NCBI GenBank assembly: GCA_902806575.1
Contig: CADCXD010000010.1
Coordinates: 1,364,001-1,428,000 of the forward strand
Length of the DNA stretch: 64,000 bases
DNA from: Jackrogersella multiformis
Taxonomy: Eukaryota > Ascomycota > Sordariomycetes > Xylariales > Hypoxylaceae
Direction: 5' to 3'
The first letter of the stretch is position 1. Every line of letters begins with the position of its first letter. The notes beneath the pieces are model-generated. The model was not told the DNA's origin and ran no database searches. It saw only the letters and a list, made by a program, of their open reading frames with translations. Made by a program: the position numbers and the translations under genes. Below are positions 58,901-64,000 of the stretch, piece after piece.

Positions 58901-59912
58901 GTCGATCAGTGTCGATAATTCTAATATTCCTATGAGATCTTGGCTATACTTTCCCTTGGCCAACATAAGCTTGGGATCACCCACATCATACACTGACCAT
59001 CTAAACTCCTTCTGAATCTTCGCTCTCGCCTTGCTACGGGTTTTCCGATAGGAAGAAGTTGACTCGCGGCATTGTCGTTGGCTCCCCATTATACGCCAGC
59101 ATCATAAGAGAAAAGAGGACTGCTGTAGTGTTATACGACAAGGAGGAAAATCAACGTCCCATTCAACTAGCACGTCTGTGCCCATATTCTACTATCCTAG
59201 TGAGCCGTTTCTACTGGGCTACGAATAAGGAAGGATTTGGGTTCGCAAATATATATCTCGCCACCGGAGTTATCACACCTGATCGACTCGAGGACGTTGG
59301 ATGAATCAGTATCGTTTCTATTTCACCAGGGGAACTTTCGTCTAAAGTTCAGCAGTACCAAGGACTCAGAAGGATCAAAACTTGTTATATCAGCGAAGTC
59401 TTTAGGCGCCGGACTTTTGACATTCTTGCATAGTACAGAATGCTCCCAGGAAAAGAGAAACGGAGATGACAAGTTGCTAATATTGACCAAAGGACAATAC
59501 ATTCTTATTTTGTTGGTACCATTCGGAGGACAGGACTCAGCTAGCACACGCACTCTTTAACGAGAAGAGGCAAACTAGTCTTGAGTTTTAAATCGCTAGA
59601 CAATCACCTGGATGGGCCAGAAACTCTTGTCGAGATTTCTGTAACCACCAATACGTCTACCTAACAAAATTTCATACACATCCATCCTCAAGGAATTTGT
59701 TGAACAACATTATCTACCACCAGCAAACTTCCTGAACTCCAACATATATCAACATCCACTTAAAGATCTCACCCGATCATCCACTCCCGGTTCAAATATA
59801 TATCTAGCTCTTCCATCAGAAATTATATGGGACATTCCTCTCATCTTACTTACGAAATAAAAACAACACATCAAAAGTCTACTCTTGACTTGACATTTAG
59901 GTTGCTGGCAGT
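52932..59912. other. Gene-poor 7-kb region
   Basis: No gene can be supported in this stretch. It contains many short CCTAGG/AGGT units (for example 53971-53980, 54918-54952, 55186-55202, 55266-55275, 56171-56181, 57957-58035), an AT-rich palindrome with a (TA)n tract at 54915-54960, and pyrimidine-rich DNA from about 57700 that suggests a long promoter or 5' leader for the following gene. Overlapping plus-strand frames at 58734-59015, 59059-59304 and 59237-59560 are in three different frames and have no recognisable family; they may be upstream ORFs, a decayed gene or chance. A 111-codon minus frame at 54158-54493 is likewise unsupported. Confidence 0.5.
54915..54960. repeat. AT-rich palindrome with CCTAGG core
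   Basis: ATATATACCTAGGTATATATAT followed by TATATTAGGTAGGTATATAT: a long self-complementary stretch that combines the CCTAGG unit with a TA dinucleotide run. Confidence 0.75.
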
Positions 59913-62869
59913 ATGGATGTCACGTCGTTGCTAAATTCATCCTCCCTGGGAAAAGGAGAGGGGGCAATGGGTACAGAGGTACGGGGTATGGTGGATCATA
60001 TGATGAGCTCCACATCTTCAACGACGGAAGGAGCGACAGCATGTTCATCTACTTCGGACAACTCGTCCAATGAGAAGACACCATCTCGGAGAACAAGCGA
60101 TACGAAAGTACCAAGTCGAAGCAGAACACCATGGGACGCTAATGGGTATGCACTCCCGCTAACACTAGACACCAAGTCCACCCAAGTGTCAGGCTGGCCA
60201 GTATCCAACAGCACATCACCTGCAGAATCTGGAAGCCCTAAATCACCGCGACATAAATTATCCGGCAGTCACAGCAGCTTGTCTTCGTATGCATCTTCGT
60301 CGACCTCCTTATGCCACTCGAGGATTTCGTCGATGTCTACGGTTGGGGGGATCCAGCCCATGAGCACTGCCCCGGACACAACCTCACTTGAGACTCAATT
60401 CGAATGCGTTGAGCTTACGGTCCCAAAGATCTGGCCATCAGACACACATAAAGGAATAACGAAAGAGGGAATCATATCTCCACCAGCAATCAATAGGAAT
60501 TCCTTAGTCACGGACCTTTTTAGATCTAGTTCGCCATCTGATGCCTTGTTAATGTCGAGGGGCACACAGAGTTTAGATCGGACTAACAGACAAGACCCCA
60601 TCATGTGAGTACATGTTCGTGCCTTCTTCTTATGATGCCTTATTTGATTTTTATTTTCCCTTTTTCCTTTCCCCCCCCCATTCAATTGGCCTATCATCGT
60701 TCAGAACATCCGTTGGTGAATTTGCTACTCCGGCAATCGGCAAGTGCCATTGTTCAATCAGGAGGTAATTGGCAGTCACTCTGGCTAATACATTGCTACA
60801 TCTCTGAGTACCATGAGGATTTCACAACTTATACCCATATTAGACCTATCACCATCTTCATTTCATCCTAAGCATTGAAATTATGCTGCCTACTTTGTTC
60901 CTATTCAAGCAATTGTTTGGCCCCAACATGATTGTACTTGAAAGTACCATATTCACTCTCTCAAACTCACAGACTTTTCCAATCCCATTTCTTCCTCTGG
61001 ACTTCCCTCCCCCATATAAGTCGGACAGTTAATTCAACACCGGCCATGTCCAATGTTTTTTCCAACAACTAATACGGTTTTAGTGTCAAAGATATCAGAC
61101 CTGATTCTGGTCATCTTGCCCCTCTTGACTTTTCCAAAGCACATAAGAGGGCTATTTCGGCGCCTAGTTTTGCGGCTACGGACACAATCAATCAAGTTTT
61201 CCCTTCATTCCCTCCTACAATCCGGTCCACCCCATCGCCATCATATCAAGGCGAATCCCGATCAAGTTACGTCATGGAAGCGATGCCCCAACCTCCAGCT
61301 CTGGCTGGTCAGCCTTCCCAGGACAAGACTGTTGTCTGTATGTATAAGCCAAACTGTGACACCGGGTCCCAACTCCGCAAGGCTATCTCGCACATCTTCG
61401 GCCGCAACAAGACATGTACTCGAAACATTCCTCCGCATGTTTGGGTTCACTTTTGTAGGAAACACTATCAACGCAGTCGCTATCGCAATGCACAGGAATG
61501 GGCTAGGGTGCAATGCGATTTGGTTCAGAAGCAGATCCGTCGTGTTCAAGACTGGAGCGACGAGAATAAGCAGGCTGGGCAGCCCGGAATTGTCCAGGAA
61601 TGGTCCTTATCTATGAGGAAACGAGAGCAGAACCGCGTCCAGGAGAAATCTATTAGGAAGAGGTCCTACCGCGACGAGAGTGAAGACGACGACGACGACG
61701 GTGCACTGGACAGTGCTACCTTGAACGGCACTGCTGTCCCTGATTGGCTCCGTAGCAAATGCGGCGATGGGTACAGCACGGTCGAGATTGAGGAGATTGT
61801 GGCTCGCTTGAAGCAAGAGATGGAGGAGACTAATATGACTCAAATTCCTGACATAGAGATCCTCCCTAATATTTCCATGGATACCTCGAATGACGCGAGG
61901 CCCAAGGCGCTGTTAAAGCGGAAGACTAGCACCGGAAGCAATACTCATAAGCGATCTCAGTCGGTCGGTGTTGCTCTTCGACATGAACCACAGCCCATGA
62001 CTCGTCGGATAAGCCAGCCCGCATATTGGAGACATGAGGAAGCCATGCGTCCATCCCCTGTTGAAAAGCGTCAGCGGGTATCCGACACTCCTCCATACAG
62101 TGATCGCCATCCTCGTGTGAACCACAGACTCTCCGAACGGCCAGCACTCGCACCATTGCGAGACATGTACGCACTCCCTCATCGCCCGGCATTCAACAAT
62201 ATCCAAGAAAGCCGCGCTGAAGAGTCGTACTATAGTCGAGAAGAGGCACAAGCTCCCAATTATAGCTACGATCATTGGTTAGCATCAACATCCCAGAGGA
62301 ATGGAGGCCACCCGGAGGCCCCAACGCTAGATCCTAGCACCTCCCGCGACCATCTTAATGATAGACGTGCCTCGCATCAGCGTTCTTTTTCAGATGTTGA
62401 TAACTTCCCGCACAGTTTCACTTTTCGCTCTTCCTTGGATTACCCTTCTATGCCGCCTACCCATTCTTCGGAAATGACATCCTATGACAGAGGGTCTATA
62501 CCCCCAAGGCACTCTCACGCGCCAGTTGTCTCATCTAGTTATTACGACAGTTCCTCGGCATTACATCAACGAAGTCTTGGTGCCTACCAATCCTCTTGGC
62601 CATCTCCGGTGTCAGGCCATGCTCCATCTTATTCCGGTTACAGACATATGCGCCATCAGAGCACCCCATCAGCTCCCCATAGCAATATTCCCCAGATGCC
62701 CGCCATTGAATATGAACATGCCAATGGTGCTAACACGGCGCCTGCGTACGAGCAATCGCCTCCCTATCATCGGCGCCAACATTCATATGCGCCGTCCCAC
62801 CAATATTCCCACAGGCCTCTAGTCCAGGAGTCCGACCAGGCCAAATCGGTCTTCAGTGAGCGTCGCTAG
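59913..62869 (+). CDS. Conserved fungal regulator-like protein with Cys/His domain
   Basis: My model joins 59913-60604 to 61267-62869 for 764 aa. The start MDVTSLLNSSS and a Ser/Thr-rich segment ending SSLSSYASSSTSLCHSRISSMST make up the N-terminal part. The core, about residues 250-330, is VCMYKPNCDTGSQLRKAISH, then IFGRNKTCTRNIP, HVWVHFCRKHYQRSRYR and CDLVQKQIRRVQDWSDENK, a block I recognise from proteins restricted to filamentous fungi; C255, C261, C281, C294 and H297 could bind metal. The C-terminal half is disordered, rich in Ser, His, Pro and Tyr. A nuclear, possibly developmental, regulatory role is inference; I cannot assign a name securely. The single 662-nt intron is unusually long: the donor GTGAGT is good and the acceptor ATCAAG|TT keeps frame, but an extra small exon inside it or two separate genes are possible. 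Confidence 0.65.
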
Positions 62870-63623
62870 GCCATGGTATTAGGACATCCATCGTAAATCT
62901 ACGTTATGTGGATGTTCTAAACCCAAAGAGGGCCACACCCAAAATATTCTGCTTTGTTTATCCTCTTCTCTTCTCGCTTTTTGTTTTCATATTGTTTTTT
63001 TACCCGCAGCAAAAGCCTTGCATTGAAAATATTACATAGAATGAACGGCCTAAAAGTCATAGACAGGATACCCTTCTCTCAACCATAACATGAACTAGAC
63101 TACGGAAGATACTTCGAAGGTTGCGAGCCTCTATATTGCGGCATGATTGATTTCATCGGGGGTTCGGTTCTGGCGGTATCCATTCCTGTGGGAAATGCAT
63201 GGAGTTTACGTATTTATATTATACGTGGTATGCTGCGGCTGCTGCTTACGATGAGGTTCGGCGTTTGGGATTTGATGATTTCGTTAGGCGTTTGTGGCCA
63301 CTCCCCGGAGGATCATGGTCCGTTCGGATATGGCTGTCGAGGAAAAGGAGGAAAAGGAAGAAAAACTAAAAGAAAATATAGAAATGCTTGGGCCGGACGC
63401 GGCGGAGGAGACGACGACGTATGAGTTCATCGAATATGGCTGACGACACATATTTCGATGGTTAACAGGCATCTACGATGATCTAGTCTCTACTTATTGA
63501 GACCCTATATACAGGTCAGCGGGCTTAGATAGCTCGCTACGTATCAATGCGATGATCTACTTCCTAAGGATTTAATATCTCGTTCTTGAATTGTGCTCGT
63601 AGATTACTACGTAGAGTGTTCAA

Positions 63624-63652
63624 TACCTACCTAGCCTAACCTAGGTAGGTAG
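63624..63652. repeat. CCTAGG palindrome cluster
   Basis: TACCTACCTAG, then CCTAACCTAGGTAGGTAG: an interrupted ACCT/AGGT inverted arrangement. Confidence 0.75.
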
Positions 63653-63822
63653 CGATTCTTCATTTCCCCTGCTGCAGCTACTTCATCTATATTTGAATAT
63701 TCGTTGCTTCAGAAATAACGCTAGCGGAGTGAACTAATATAGTAGGATATAACAAAAGGCAACAAACCTCTTAGCCCAATTCATCGAATACCAAACTAAA
63801 TCGCCACGAACAAATCTTATAC

Positions 63823-63855
63823 ATACCTAGCTACCTAGGTAGTTACCTAGGTATG
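63823..63855. repeat. CCTAGG palindrome cluster
   Basis: TACCTAGCTACCTAGGTAGTTACCTAGGTA: two complete ACCTAGGT palindromes plus a half unit within 33 bp. Confidence 0.75.
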
Positions 63856-64000
63856 CTTATTACCTAATGGAAGCAACAGATTCCTAGGATTACCTTGCCG
63901 GGTTTATACCAGGGCATTTCCGTGATTGGTCGGTCCGGAAAATATTTCCTCGATTAGGAAAGTCGCTAAACTGCTGGTTGGGATATATATTTTTTTGGTT

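Larger units (their letters stand above)
62870..64000. other. 3' flank and intergenic DNA to window end
   Basis: 1.1 kb with palindromes at 63624-63652 and 63823-63855. Short frames at 63143-63424 and 63284-63472 read a Gly/Lys or Ser-rich simple sequence on opposite strands and are not supported as genes. Confidence 0.5.

Noticed and set aside
1..64000. CRISPR arrays, insertion sequences, bacterial-type operons
   Set aside because: The window is fungal nuclear DNA; no regularly spaced direct repeats of CRISPR type and no intact transposase or reverse transcriptase frame were seen.

Overview
The window reads as nuclear DNA of a filamentous ascomycete (Pezizomycotina, probably Sordariomycetes; an order such as Xylariales is only a guess). 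The evidence is short introns (about 48-100 nt) with GT..AG borders and CTAAC-type branch sites, a conidiation-specific Con-6 gene, an AA9 polysaccharide monooxygenase, a cellobiose dehydrogenase, a Zn2Cys6 regulator, and a terminal block saturated by RIP-like mutation. All spliced models were assembled by hand from splice signals, reading phase and protein-family conservation. None was checked against RNA or a database.

Layout. 1-5190 is an extremely AT-rich block in which nearly all surviving cytosines sit in CpG; it is a RIP-destroyed repeat with no live gene. The boundary with normal DNA is abrupt. Next come a three-exon DUF3716/coiled-coil gene (5515-6890, -), an aldo-keto reductase (7918-9123, +) and a single-pass membrane protein with PPxY motifs (9584-10111, -). 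From 11.6 to 19.1 kb lie housekeeping genes: TFB5 (TFIIH), a dienoyl-CoA isomerase, UTP15 (rRNA processing) and a C2-domain protein of the Inn1/Fic1 type. From 21.2 to 25.5 kb are Con-6, a TMEM234-like membrane protein and a small secreted four-cysteine glycoprotein. From 27 to 43 kb is a second housekeeping run: fimbrin, sterol O-acyltransferase, an RRM/SR splicing factor, a YPR011C-type mitochondrial carrier, ribosomal protein eL18 and an SRAP/HMCES DNA-protein crosslink protein.

43.3-52.9 kb is the most interesting functional block. An AA9 LPMO (-) and a cellobiose dehydrogenase (+) diverge from a 3.2-kb intergenic region, and a Zn2Cys6 transcription factor (-) converges on the dehydrogenase. 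In this family pair the dehydrogenase is a known electron donor for LPMOs, so the three genes look like a compact oxidative cellulose-attack locus with its own candidate regulator.

52.9-59.9 kb is gene-poor. The window ends with a serine-rich, Cys/His-domain regulator-like gene (59913-62869, +). Intergenic DNA and some introns from about 10.7 kb onward are peppered with short (ACCT)n/(AGGT)n palindromes centred on CCTAGG. They are absent from the exons I read and from the RIP block, and they are the main structure that the gene list does not explain.
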